Virus record (IMG/VR): IMGVR_UViG_3300006735_000018
Coordinates: 1 to 64,000 of that record
Source of the DNA: a virus
DNA: 64,000 bases
Reading direction: 5' to 3' (one strand)
This document shows, one piece after another, positions 39,160 to 47,449 of this stretch (the stretch's first letter is position 1; each line of letters starts with the position of its first letter). The notes beneath the pieces were generated by a model. That model did not search any database, was not told the origin of the DNA, and was given only the letters and a program-made list of their open reading frames with translations. The translations under genes and the position numbers were made by a program.

Positions 39160-41062
39160 TTAGTTCTGTTTCTTTTTCGTTTTTTTCTAAAGATTTTAAA
39201 TCAACGTCAATTTCACATTGGCCACCTGAACAAGCTAGTTCACCAGATAAATCTGTATTATCATCTAACTCAACAACTTTAGTTAAATCTACATTAGTTA
39301 ATGATTTCATCATTTCATTATATTTTTCTTTAGTAATATCTTCAAATGGTGCTTGAGTATATGTTCCTCCATTATATGGTAAAACAGAAAGACCATTATA
39401 ATATTTTCTATTTTCCCACATCCATTCACCAGCTGAATCCCATTCGTTTTCTCTTAATGAAATAGTTGCTGATACATTGTGTGAGTTTGAACCTTTTCTG
39501 TGTCCACTTCTAACCCACTCTGTAGCAATTTTTTTAACTCTCTCTAACAAATCAAAAGGAGATTCTGTTCTCATAATTGCACCTTCTGGGGCTTTTTGTG
39601 GGACAGATATTACTGCGGTATCATGTGGTCTAAAATATTCATCTTCAACCAGTTCTGGGTGGTTTAATTTTAAGTAAGTGTAAATAGCTTCATTCTTGCC
39701 AACTCTAACTCTTCTAATATAATAATCATTATGCCAAGCATGGATACCTGATGATGTACCTAAAGTTAAAGAGGTTGTTCCTGCGGGTTTAACAGTTGTT
39801 GTTCTAGCTGCTGGATTTATACCTAATAATTTAGAAACTCTAGTATTTTCTCTTTTTACTAAACTTGCAGCTTTTTTAGTGTCATAATTAAGTACCTTAC
39901 CAGAACCAATACCTGTCATCGACACACCTATAAGAGCATCTTTTTCAGTGGTTTCTCTCCAAACATCTCTTAGATAGTGGAATGCTGTATACCCAGCTTG
40001 AAGTGTTCCGATAAATGCAGCTACTTTAACTCTTTCGTTTAAATCTTCTTGAGATTCTATATTTGAAACATTTACCTCACACAAGTTACAGAATTGGTAC
40101 GGTCTTAAAGCTATTTCACAACATGGATTAGTTCCCCAATCTTTATCATTATTTAGATAGATTCCTGGTTCACCAGAATTAGATAACTCAACTCTTTTCC
40201 ATAAGTCCATAAAAAATTCTTTAGTAATTTTATGTCTCATTAATACAGCGGAGTTGTTAGCTCTACCTCTTTGGGGGTTTAGTTCCCACCAATTACCAGC
40301 TTTACAACCAATCATAAGGTCATCATCAGCTGAAAATAAACTAATTAAAGCTGCACGTCTAATACCACCCGCTAATACAGCATCTGCTATATAACATACA
40401 ATATCATGGACTTCTATAGTTGTAAGTTGGTCTCCGTTTTCTTTACCAGATAATATACCTTCAATTTTTACTAAACATTCTTTTAATGGTTGTGGTCCTG
40501 GGGCTTTACCTCCTGATGTTATTAATCTTGCACCTTTTGCTCTAATATCAGAATAATCAAATTCTATTCTTGAACCCCCACCATTCATATATGATTTCAT
40601 AAGAACTTTAATAGAATCTGCCCAACCTTCAATAGAATCTCCAATTAAAAATCTTCGTTTTCTTTTTGGATATGGCTTTTGTATAACTGGTAATTTAGCA
40701 ACGTGATGTTTTTGTACAGAGTATCCTACACCTGTTCCACCTAATAATAAGAACATACACTCACTAAAACTATCGATATGGTCAATAGGCATATAAGCAC
40801 AATTGTATATTCTATTAGGAGATATCTCAATTGGTTTTCCACCAAATTGCATTGACCTCATTGATGGTAATACTTTTTTATTGTACACAAATTTATACTT
40901 ATCCTCTATTTCATCTTTTAGATGTGGATATTTTTTAATGTGCATATTTTTATTCCTAGTAACTAACTCTTCCCAAGTTTCTCGTCTCTCTAGTTCTGGT
41001 AGATATTTTGCGTACTTCATGTAGACAGTAATATCAGATAAAATTTTGTTTGAAATTTCCAT
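39143..41062 (-). CDS. nrdJ: Adenosylcobalamin-dependent (class II) ribonucleoside-triphosphate reductase
   Basis: The 639-residue protein reduces ribonucleotides to deoxyribonucleotides for phage DNA synthesis using vitamin B12. Family features visible are KVLPSMRSMQFGGKPIE, NRIYNCAYMPIDHIDSF with one active-site cysteine region, LLLGGTGVGYSVQ, FCNLCEVNVSN near residue 325, the phosphate-site-like TTTVKPAGTTSLTLGTSSGI, and a C-terminal SGGQCEIDVD. It is a single-subunit form, and no class I small subunit (nrdB) is seen nearby. It follows the helicase gene by 16 bases. Overlap of its end with the zinc-ribbon ORF suggests coupled translation. The class II assignment rests on recognition of the single-chain family rather than on a direct cobalamin motif. 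Confidence 0.8.
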   Translation of the reverse strand: MEISNKILSDITVYMKYAKYLPELERRETWEELVTRNKNMHIKKYPHLKDEIEDKYKFVYNKKVLPSMRSMQFGGKPIEISPNRIYNCAYMPIDHIDSFSECMFLLLGGTGVGYSVQKHHVAKLPVIQKPYPKRKRRFLIGDSIEGWADSIKVLMKSYMNGGGSRIEFDYSDIRAKGARLITSGGKAPGPQPLKECLVKIEGILSGKENGDQLTTIEVHDIVCYIADAVLAGGIRRAALISLFSADDDLMIGCKAGNWWELNPQRGRANNSAVLMRHKITKEFFMDLWKRVELSNSGEPGIYLNNDKDWGTNPCCEIALRPYQFCNLCEVNVSNIESQEDLNERVKVAAFIGTLQAGYTAFHYLRDVWRETTEKDALIGVSMTGIGSGKVLNYDTKKAASLVKRENTRVSKLLGINPAARTTTVKPAGTTSLTLGTSSGIHAWHNDYYIRRVRVGKNEAIYTYLKLNHPELVEDEYFRPHDTAVISVPQKAPEGAIMRTESPFDLLERVKKIATEWVRSGHRKGSNSHNVSATISLRENEWDSAGEWMWENRKYYNGLSVLPYNGGTYTQAPFEDITKEKYNEMMKSLTNVDLTKVVELDDNTDLSGELACSGGQCEIDVDLKSLEKNEKETELSETQI

Positions 41063-41078
41063 ATTTTTTATTTTTATT

Positions 41079-42452
41079 TTATTTATTTAGTAGTTTTTCT
41101 CTTCTTTCTAGAGCGTCCATAACTCTTTTTCGATTTCTTTGTGTTTTGTCCTCTTCAAAACCTAAGAATGTTTGTGTAGATTCGGTATTAATTTCCAATG
41201 TAGCATTGTCAAATGTACAGTTTTCAAATATAATACCATCTTGACCTAATCTAGACTTAGTTATAGCGATAGTAGCTAAACCAAGTTCTTTTTGTTGTAA
41301 TGTTTTTGCCACTGAAATTATGACATGTCCAACTTGAGCTTTCTTTATAGACCCACCCATTTGGTCTGTAGTAACCACTTCTGAAGAAATAGAAGACCTA
41401 TTACCTTGTGCTGCTGTCCAACCAACTAGATTTAACTCATGACACATAGCTTCATATTTTCTCATAACAGAACCTTCACCTTTCCATTCATCATTAAAAC
41501 TTCTATCTGGGATTACACAATCTATGTAATCTAAAACTACAATATCTAAATTTACACCCTCTGAAGTTATTTTTCTAATTTGATTTTTTATTTGTGCGAT
41601 AGTAAACTCGTCTGAAGCTAACTTTTTTAATATTAGTTTACCTCCATTTTTTTTCATCTCATCAGCCTTAGAGAGTACTTTTTCTTTATTTTCACTAAGT
41701 TTTTGTGGTTCTATACCAGTCCAACAAGTAAAGTGCTTTCTTTGTATAATTTTAGGGTTGTCTTCAAAAAATATTTGTAAGACATTATATCCCATATTAA
41801 AAGCGGTATTAGCGAATCTTGTTAGTATTGTAGTTTTACCCACACCTGTTGGTGCTAATATAACACCTAACTCACCTTTTGCTAGTCCACCATTCAATAA
41901 ATTGTCGATGCCGTCTATGCCAGTAGGGATTGGGTGTCTATAATCATCTTTTAAAACATCTTCTAGATTTTGAAATACTTCTACCGTTCCTTCGTCACCC
42001 TCACCAATACTAATAGCTTCTCTTATATATTCCTCACACTTATCATAACTTTCAAATTCACCTTTTTCTAGTATAGTTTCTACTTTTCTAATAGCTTTTT
42101 TTAACTCTTGTTGTTTACAAAATTTTATAGTTTTTTCCTTTATAAATAAGTGGTCTTCAAAAGAAGCTTCCTTTACGTCCCTTAACATATCAATAACACA
42201 TTTTTTAGCCATTTCAGAAGAAATTTCTAATTGTGTTAATTGTTCTATACCTTCAAAAGATGGAATACTCTGGTACTTTTCGTAATACTCTTTCATCATT
42301 TGCATAATTAATTTAAAGTATTGGTTATCAAAATATTTTGATTGTATACTATCAATTATAGATTGTGCAAATAATTTATCTGTTATAATTAGATTTAATA
42401 TTTTTAGTTGGAAGTTATATCCTAGGTATCCAAAATTCTCGGTGTTTGTCAT
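41079..42452 (-). CDS. DnaB-type replicative helicase
   Basis: The 457-residue protein is a RecA-fold hexameric helicase of the DnaB/T4 gp41 group, the motor of the phage replisome. An N-terminal helical domain (about 1-160) is followed by TGIDGIDNLLNGGLAKGELG, the Walker A motif APTGVGKT at 200-207 and the Walker B region DIVVLDYIDCVIP near 305-315. DnaB-like motif 3 and 4 signatures (GWTAAQGNRSS, AQVGHVIISVAKT) follow. It works with the DnaG-type primase encoded at the left end. The gene follows a 36-base gap that contains a one-mismatch copy of the recurrent TATTTATA box. Confidence 0.9.
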   Translation of the reverse strand: MTNTENFGYLGYNFQLKILNLIITDKLFAQSIIDSIQSKYFDNQYFKLIMQMMKEYYEKYQSIPSFEGIEQLTQLEISSEMAKKCVIDMLRDVKEASFEDHLFIKEKTIKFCKQQELKKAIRKVETILEKGEFESYDKCEEYIREAISIGEGDEGTVEVFQNLEDVLKDDYRHPIPTGIDGIDNLLNGGLAKGELGVILAPTGVGKTTILTRFANTAFNMGYNVLQIFFEDNPKIIQRKHFTCWTGIEPQKLSENKEKVLSKADEMKKNGGKLILKKLASDEFTIAQIKNQIRKITSEGVNLDIVVLDYIDCVIPDRSFNDEWKGEGSVMRKYEAMCHELNLVGWTAAQGNRSSISSEVVTTDQMGGSIKKAQVGHVIISVAKTLQQKELGLATIAITKSRLGQDGIIFENCTFDNATLEINTESTQTFLGFEEDKTQRNRKRVMDALERREKLLNK

Positions 42453-42488
42453 ATAATGTTGTTTAGAAATAAATATTAAAATTACTAA

Positions 42489-42917
42489 TTAAAGTTGCTT
42501 ATCTAGGTAGTAAGTCTCAGGATTTCTTAATGACAAAACGTCAGTTAACTCTCTTAATATATAAGAAATTTGTGGTCTTATATCTACGGAGTATCTTACT
42601 CTTGGTGGATAAAGGTTGGCAGAGAATATTCTTTCCATTATTACATAGTTTCCTTTTTTAATCGTTATCGTAAAAACTTCATTTTCTTCCTGTAATTTTG
42701 ACACATCTTCTTTAAAAAATTCATCAATAACATCTATAGTTTTTGAGATTAATTGTTCGTTTATGATTGTTTTTATGTATTTAACACTTTCATACAGGTC
42801 AACGGAACGAGTTGTTTTAGGGTTATGGTTTCTAACTGTAAAAAATCTTTGACATATAATATTATCATTTATAGATAATACGAATTCAAACTTTTCTTTT
42901 TCTTCAAATTGTTTCAT
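42489..42917 (-). CDS. Replication-block hypothetical protein
   Basis: The 142-residue protein is not recognised. It alternates beta strands and charged helices: EKFEFVLSINDNIICQRFF, a helix around ESVKYIKTIINEQL, and a near-repeat of the strand pattern in the second half (VFTITIKKGNYVIMERIFSA). The two halves look like a duplicated small alpha/beta unit. It sits between the exonuclease gene (1 base) and the helicase gene (36 bases), so a helper role in replication, such as a helicase loader or replisome adaptor, is possible. Nothing in the sequence proves this. Confidence 0.5.
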   Translation of the reverse strand: MKQFEEKEKFEFVLSINDNIICQRFFTVRNHNPKTTRSVDLYESVKYIKTIINEQLISKTIDVIDEFFKEDVSKLQEENEVFTITIKKGNYVIMERIFSANLYPPRVRYSVDIRPQISYILRELTDVLSLRNPETYYLDKQL

Positions 42918-42918
42918 T

Positions 42919-43929
42919 TTATAAAATTTTTTTAAATTTATTTTTTTCTATTCTAGTTAAAGTTAAAAATGGTTTAGTAAAATTTAAGAAAGATTCATCA
43001 GAATTTCCAATAAAATTAAATAAACCATCTTCCATCATCATCCTTAATAGATTTTTATATGAACGCCCTTCTGGGTCCATGTTTTCATTTATTAATTGTT
43101 TAATTTCTATTTGTTCTTTTTTTGGTAACAACGATGTTCCCAAATCAACTAAAAATGTATTTCTAACAAAAAAATCTTCGCCTAATTCTCCTTCTTTTGT
43201 TATACCTTTTACAATATTTTTTAGTCTAAAATTTTTATCTCCTTTTTCGTATTTATTTTTACAAATCGATAAAAACTCTTTAAGTTCTATTTTTTTATTT
43301 TTTATTTCAGGTACTAAATTAATTAATGTTTTTATACCAACATTTTTAATACCACTTATATCGTCAGATGAGTCCCCACATATAATTTTAATTAATTTTA
43401 TATTTTCTACAGGAACTATATGTTTTTCAAATTTAATCTTATCACCTTTTTTAACTATTTCTAAATTGTTTAGTAGTTTTAAATTTGTGTTTGTGGATAC
43501 TAGTTGGGTTAAATCTCTATCGTTAGATAATATTGTAATTTTTTCTTTAGTATTTTGTGAACTGTAAAAAGCTATACAGTCGTCGGCTTCATGACCTTCA
43601 AATTCACACTGTCTAATAAAAATTTCTTCTAAGTATTGTTGTACTCTTACTTTTTGTAAGTATAAAGATTCACGTTTTTCGTCAGTTAATCTTTTATTAA
43701 TTCTTTTAGCTTTATATTGTGGATATAACTTTCTTCTACTTTCATAGTTTTTTTTACCATCCCAAGCAACAACAATTTTATTAAAATTATATTCTGTTAT
43801 TAATTTTTTTATTGTATTAAGAAAATAAAATACGGCACCTAGATTAGTGTCTTTATTTTGGAAATTTTTTAGTCCGTGAAATCCTAATTGTAGTAATGAG
43901 TTTCCGTCAACAAGAAGAGTTTTAGTCAC
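42919..43929 (-). CDS. 5'-3' exonuclease (T4 RNase H / FEN-like)
   Basis: This 336-residue protein begins at a GTG and carries the ordered metal-site motifs of the 5'-nuclease family: LVDGNSLLQLGFHG near the start, VVAWDGKKNYESRRKLYPQY, FEGHEADDCIAFY, LSNDRDLTQLVS, and the helix-hairpin-helix-like ICGDSSDDISGIKNVGIKT. These enzymes remove RNA primers and flaps from Okazaki fragments. Length fits T4 RNase H (305 residues) with a lysine-rich C-terminal extension. It follows the FKBP gene by 24 bases. No polymerase domain is fused. Confidence 0.9.
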   Translation of the reverse strand: MTKTLLVDGNSLLQLGFHGLKNFQNKDTNLGAVFYFLNTIKKLITEYNFNKIVVAWDGKKNYESRRKLYPQYKAKRINKRLTDEKRESLYLQKVRVQQYLEEIFIRQCEFEGHEADDCIAFYSSQNTKEKITILSNDRDLTQLVSTNTNLKLLNNLEIVKKGDKIKFEKHIVPVENIKLIKIICGDSSDDISGIKNVGIKTLINLVPEIKNKKIELKEFLSICKNKYEKGDKNFRLKNIVKGITKEGELGEDFFVRNTFLVDLGTSLLPKKEQIEIKQLINENMDPEGRSYKNLLRMMMEDGLFNFIGNSDESFLNFTKPFLTLTRIEKNKFKKIL

Positions 43930-43953
43930 TTTTTTATAATTAAAGGTTAAACA

Positions 43954-44388
43954 CTATTTTTCTACTTCTAAAAGTTCTATTTCAAAATTTAAATCTTTAC
44001 CAGCTAGTGGGTGATTCATATCTAAAGTTACCTCTGTTTTAGTAACTTCTAATATTGTAGCTGTAGCTGGTTTACCACTTTTAGTATTCCCCTTTATTCT
44101 TTCATCAATAATAAATCTAAAGTCTTTTGGGAATTCATTTCTTGGTGTTTTTAGTACAGCTTCTTCTAAGTATTCACCGTACGCGTCTTTAACTGGAATA
44201 TGTATCTTTTTTTTATCACCAACAGACATAGTTCTTACAGTATTTTCAAAATCTTTTAAAACTATACCATTACCAGTTGTAAACTCTAAAGGTTCTTTTC
44301 TTTTTATAGAATTGTCAAATTCAGAACCATCTTTTAATGTACCTACATAATGTACTTTAACTTTTTTACCTAAACCTATATTATTCAT
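43954..44388 (-). CDS. FKBP/SlyD-type peptidyl-prolyl isomerase
   Basis: Starting at the ATG at 44388 gives 144 residues, with an 8-base overlap with the end of uvsX; an upstream start would add a lysine run and overlap more. The fold is clear: VKVHYVGTLKDGSEFDNS, LEFTTGNGIVLKDFENTV, VGDKKKIHIPVKDAYGEY, then an inserted flap domain and the closing DMNHPLAGKDLNFEIELLEV typical of SlyD-like FKBPs. These proteins isomerise prolyl bonds and act as folding chaperones in the cytoplasm. The histidine-rich metal-binding tail of E. coli SlyD is absent. Placement inside the replication operon is unusual and suggests a chaperone for a phage protein. Confidence 0.85.
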   Translation of the reverse strand: MNNIGLGKKVKVHYVGTLKDGSEFDNSIKRKEPLEFTTGNGIVLKDFENTVRTMSVGDKKKIHIPVKDAYGEYLEEAVLKTPRNEFPKDFRFIIDERIKGNTKSGKPATATILEVTKTEVTLDMNHPLAGKDLNFEIELLEVEK

Positions 44389-45385
44389 TTTCTTTTTCTT
44401 CTTTTGTATCGAATTCACCACCAACACCTAGTTGTTCAGACCAAAAGGTAGCGTATTCTTGTTTATATTTTTCTATTGATTTCTTTTCTTCCGAAGTTTC
44501 TTTGCCAGCTAAAAAACCGTGAGGTGTTATTAAAATTTTACCATCCTCATAACCTAAACCATTAACATGATTTTTCATAATTGTTATTTTTGTTCTAGTT
44601 GCAAATTTAACTTTTCTTTTTTCTTTAACAGCTGAAATATTTGTTGTTCCAGCATTTTTTTGATTTCCAAACCTAAATACTAATGTAGAATTTAACCACA
44701 AAGCTTCACCCCCTTTTGCTTTAATTTTAGGTTGACCAAAAGGGTTATCTGGTAATTCTACCCATGGTTGATTTACCACTACTAGTGTATTTGTATATTT
44801 TGAGTCTTCTCTTCTAGATTTACCAATCCTTTGGTTGATTCCCATACCAATCTTGTCCGCAAATACGGCCGCGTTGTGCATTTTACCACCTTTTCCATCA
44901 AATGTCATTTTACATGGTATTGAACCTACGGAATCCCATAAAAATAATAAGTCGTAGTCTAGTTCACCTTTTTCTTGAGCGTCTAATAAAGAATTTATAT
45001 AATCTGTAATTTGTTCTATATATTCAAAGTCGTTATTGAATAGAAAAAATCCTTCCCAGTCTATTTCACCTGTACTTTCATCCACCACTTCCTCACAATC
45101 AAAACCTAATAACTTAGCGTAATTAAATCCCCACTTCTGTTCAGTTATTATTATTACTGGTAATACACCTTTTTTCTGTGCATCAACAGCTGTTTTAATA
45201 AGTGCTGTAGTCTTACCGGTATCTGAATGACCTAAAAACATTTGTAAATGGCCCATAGCTGGACCAGGTATTCCCGTTGCGTCAAGGAATGCTGGTCCTA
45301 GGTCAAAAAATTTGTCTGATTTAAATTTAGCCTTTTTAGAGAATTTACTCTTTATGTCTGAAAAACTTCTTTTCTTTAATGCCAT
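44381..45385 (-). CDS. uvsX: UvsX/RecA-like recombinase
   Basis: This 334-residue protein is a RecA-fold strand-exchange protein of the phage UvsX type. Walker A is GHSDTGKT at residues 52-59, and Walker B lies in YDLLFLWDSVGSIP near 147. The loop GINQRIGKSRREDSKYTNTL and the strand TLVVVNQPWVELP follow, with KAKGGEALWLNSTLVF as a RecA-core feature. It would load on ssDNA coated by the gp32-like protein encoded just upstream (11 bases) and drive recombination-dependent replication. The C-terminus is acidic and lysine-rich. Strong by motif and synteny. Confidence 0.88.
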   Translation of the reverse strand: MALKKRSFSDIKSKFSKKAKFKSDKFFDLGPAFLDATGIPGPAMGHLQMFLGHSDTGKTTALIKTAVDAQKKGVLPVIIITEQKWGFNYAKLLGFDCEEVVDESTGEIDWEGFFLFNNDFEYIEQITDYINSLLDAQEKGELDYDLLFLWDSVGSIPCKMTFDGKGGKMHNAAVFADKIGMGINQRIGKSRREDSKYTNTLVVVNQPWVELPDNPFGQPKIKAKGGEALWLNSTLVFRFGNQKNAGTTNISAVKEKRKVKFATRTKITIMKNHVNGLGYEDGKILITPHGFLAGKETSEEKKSIEKYKQEYATFWSEQLGVGGEFDTKEEKENE

Positions 45386-45396
45386 TTATATATTTT

Positions 45397-46263
45397 TTAA
45401 AACGGTAAATCTTCGTCTGCTTGTTGGTTTGCTTGTGGGTCTGTAGTTGTATTTGTACTACTCATATCCACAGTACTATTTGTTTTAGCGTTTGGGTCAT
45501 CGTAAGTGTATTTTTTTAATTCACTATCCCAAACTGGGTCTAACCCTTTAGAGATTGCCTCTAGGTACTCAACAGGTTTTTGTGAATAAACATCTTTCCA
45601 AGTTCTTTCATCAGAAGTCCATTCTGTACCCTTAGCGTTATCTTCTGTTAACTTACCTGGGTCTTCATACATTACCGAAGATACTGTTGTATATTCCCCT
45701 CTTCCTCCTGGTAATGGAACAGCTTGTAAAATAAGAATTAAATCTCTACCCTCATTAACATCTGTAATATCACCTTTATTTCTCCAAATAGGAATAATTT
45801 TATCGATTGGTCCGTCACCTTTCCAATTATGTTTAAATCTCCAAAATTTTACACCATCTTCCTCCTTATCTCTATCAATAACTTTTACTATGTAAAATTT
45901 TTGTGAACGATACTGTCTTGCTAATTCTTTTGATTGTTCGTCACCAGCTAATTTAAGTGCTTCTTCCACTTCATTTAATGGGCTTCTTTCACCTGTTGGT
46001 TTTCCAGAAGAATCTTTTCCTGGGTCATAAATTTTCATCCATCTACCTTGTACTTGTGTGTTGTGAAAAAACACTTCTTTAAATGGTGAACTACCATCTG
46101 TGGTAGGTAGAATTCTAATTCTTTTTTCACCTGATTTAACACCTTTAGGTAGTGCTACGGTAAAATATTGTTTTAATCTGTCTTCGTCTGACATTCTTGG
46201 TTTTGAAGATGTTGCCTGTTTGTTTTTTTCGTATTGGGCTAATACAGCGTCTAATGAACTCAT
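45397..46263 (-). CDS. gp32-like single-stranded DNA-binding protein
   Basis: The 288-residue protein has the features of a phage ssDNA-binding protein: an N-terminal helix-rich lead, a beta-rich core (KRIRILPTTDGSSPFKEVFF, FYIVKVIDRDKEEDGVKFWR, LILILQAVPLPGG), and a disordered, Gln/Asn/Thr-rich linker ending in the acidic DEDLPF tip that in SSB and gp32 recruits partners. It would coat ssDNA in replication and recombination with UvsX, which is encoded next. It has its own Bacteroidetes-type promoter and follows a strong terminator. The zinc ligands of T4 gp32 are not evident. Confidence 0.75.
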   Translation of the reverse strand: MSSLDAVLAQYEKNKQATSSKPRMSDEDRLKQYFTVALPKGVKSGEKRIRILPTTDGSSPFKEVFFHNTQVQGRWMKIYDPGKDSSGKPTGERSPLNEVEEALKLAGDEQSKELARQYRSQKFYIVKVIDRDKEEDGVKFWRFKHNWKGDGPIDKIIPIWRNKGDITDVNEGRDLILILQAVPLPGGRGEYTTVSSVMYEDPGKLTEDNAKGTEWTSDERTWKDVYSQKPVEYLEAISKGLDPVWDSELKKYTYDDPNAKTNSTVDMSSTNTTTDPQANQQADEDLPF

Positions 46264-46298
46264 AATTTATATTTTTTTTTAATAATTAATTTCTTTAA

Positions 46299-46329
46299 TA
46301 AAGGTAACTAACTTATTCCGGGTTGTCAA
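46299..46329 (-). promoter_or_regulatory. Bacteroidetes-type promoter for the SSB gene
   Basis: On the leftward strand this reads TTG (46329-46327), 20 bases, then TACCTTTA (46306-46299). The Bacteroidetes primary sigma consensus is TTG-N19-21-TAnnTTTG, so only the last base differs. The -33 box is embedded in TTGACA. It lies between the terminator at 46353 and the SSB start at 46263, with an A-rich leader and no clear Shine-Dalgarno. Confidence 0.65.
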
Positions 46330-46352
46330 TTATATGGGTATAAATAATTCCA

Positions 46353-46378
46353 TAAAAAAAGCCCTTTGTTAGGGCTTT
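46353..46378 (-). terminator. Rho-independent terminator after the tail block
   Basis: On the leftward strand AAAGCCCT-AACAA-AGGGCTTT forms an 8-bp stem and is followed by a T run. It lies 27 bases beyond the stop of the 251-residue gene and separates the hub/tail transcript from the SSB promoter. Confidence 0.85.
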
Positions 46379-46404
46379 AAATATATACTATTTTTTTTAT
46401 AGGG

Positions 46405-47160
46405 TCAAACGTTAAAACTTTTTTGTATCTCTGTTTCAGAATAATTATCAACGTCTTCAGGTGTTAATATGTATTCTTCTTTACCTTGTTCTTTATATTT
46501 GTCTTGGTTATCATTCCAAAAATCAGATAGTGATTGGTCAAAAGGTCCAGAATCCTGTTTTCTTAAATCTAACTTTTCTTCTTCACTTTTTGGTCTATAC
46601 TTTTCTATTTTTTGTTCTAGACTACTAATTTGATTCATTAGTTGGTCCATTCCTGTTAATTTTTCTTCCATACCATCTAACATAGACATTAAGGATTCTA
46701 ACTTATCATTAGTTTCTGATGTATTTTTTTCCAAAGTTTCTTGATTACTAACTAAATCAGTAACCTCAACTTCTGTAGTATTTTCATCTTCTTTTTCTGG
46801 AGCTCCTGGTATTGCTGGTGGAGGTGTAGTTGGTAGTGTAGTTGGTGCTGCTGGTGGAGTAGGTGGTGCTGCTGGAATATTCTCGTCTGTTGGGGCGTCA
46901 CCTGTTTCCATCTCAACTTCAGCGTCACCTAAACCTAATTCATCAAAACTAGTAGTATCTTCATCATCTTCAGTTTCAACATCAGCTTCAACATCTTCCT
47001 GTTCACCTAATTCTGTTTTACCTAATATTCTTTCAACATGACTTCCCATACCTAAATTACCAAAACCACCCAAGTTTTGTTCACTAAGATTTTGAGAATT
47101 ATAACCAATTTGATTAAATCTTTTTAACTCATTTAATAATTTTTTTTCTAAATTATCCAT
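46405..47160 (-). CDS. Acidic proline-rich protein with coiled coil, unknown function
   Basis: The 251-residue protein is strongly acidic. Residues 50-85 are a Glu/Asp/Thr-rich run; 90-120 is a Pro/Ala/Thr low-complexity linker (PAAPPTPPAAPTTLP); 130-190 is a predicted coiled coil (DKLESLMSMLDGMEEKL, LMNQISSLEQKIEKY). The N-terminus (LEKKLLNELKRFN) is a short amphipathic helix. It overlaps the preceding 79-residue gene by 8 bases and is followed by a terminator. A scaffold or tail-assembly partner is possible given composition and location after the hub protein; this is inference. Confidence 0.5.
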   Translation of the reverse strand: MDNLEKKLLNELKRFNQIGYNSQNLSEQNLGGFGNLGMGSHVERILGKTELGEQEDVEADVETEDDEDTTSFDELGLGDAEVEMETGDAPTDENIPAAPPTPPAAPTTLPTTPPPAIPGAPEKEDENTTEVEVTDLVSNQETLEKNTSETNDKLESLMSMLDGMEEKLTGMDQLMNQISSLEQKIEKYRPKSEEEKLDLRKQDSGPFDQSLSDFWNDNQDKYKEQGKEEYILTPEDVDNYSETEIQKSFNV

Positions 47161-47392
47161 TTAATAATTGTTTTACTTGACCGTTAGGGGATTCAACTTT
47201 TACTTTTCTATTTACTCTAATTTCGTTTTCTACTCTCTCAATTAAACCATCTCTACTTCTTATAGTGTAACAAATTCCAGTATCTAAATCACAAACTTCT
47301 TGACCTTCAGGTGAGTTACCATTTTCAACTATATTGTTTGTATTTTTACCTAAAAAATTACCTAATTTTTGTCTTAAATTGTCTGTTATCAT
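47153..47392 (-). CDS. Small hypothetical protein after the hub/lysin gene
   Basis: The 79-residue protein is not recognised. It has two cysteines (CDLDTGICYTI) and a lysine/arginine-rich C-terminal half (RVNRKVKVESPNGQ). It follows the 2106-residue gene by 57 bases, has the AACAATATTTATA box 14 nt upstream, and overlaps the 251-residue gene by 8 bases. The CDLDTGICYTI segment could form a hairpin. No function is assigned. Confidence 0.45.
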   Translation of the reverse strand: MITDNLRQKLGNFLGKNTNNIVENGNSPEGQEVCDLDTGICYTIRSRDGLIERVENEIRVNRKVKVESPNGQVKQLLNG

Positions 47393-47406
47393 AATATTCT
47401 TTATTA

Positions 47407-47414
47407 TATAAATA
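47407..47414 (-). promoter_or_regulatory. TATTTATA box upstream of the small gene at 47392
   Basis: The leftward strand reads AACAATATTTATATAATAAAG, 14 nt before the ATG. The first 13 bases are identical to the box before 11801. Confidence 0.35.
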
Positions 47415-47449
47415 TTGTTAATATAAATAAAATCTTTTATACTCTATAT

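Noticed and set aside
43079-43567. Plus-strand ORF with hydrophobic Phe/Leu/Ser-rich sequence
   Set aside because: It is antisense to the exonuclease gene, whose catalytic motifs are unmistakable; lysine-rich sense sequence gives Phe/Leu-rich antisense frames.
46264-46404. Riboswitch or small RNA between terminator and SSB gene
   Set aside because: The 141 bases are fully explained by the terminator hairpin, a Bacteroidetes-type promoter and an A-rich leader; no further stable structure was visible.
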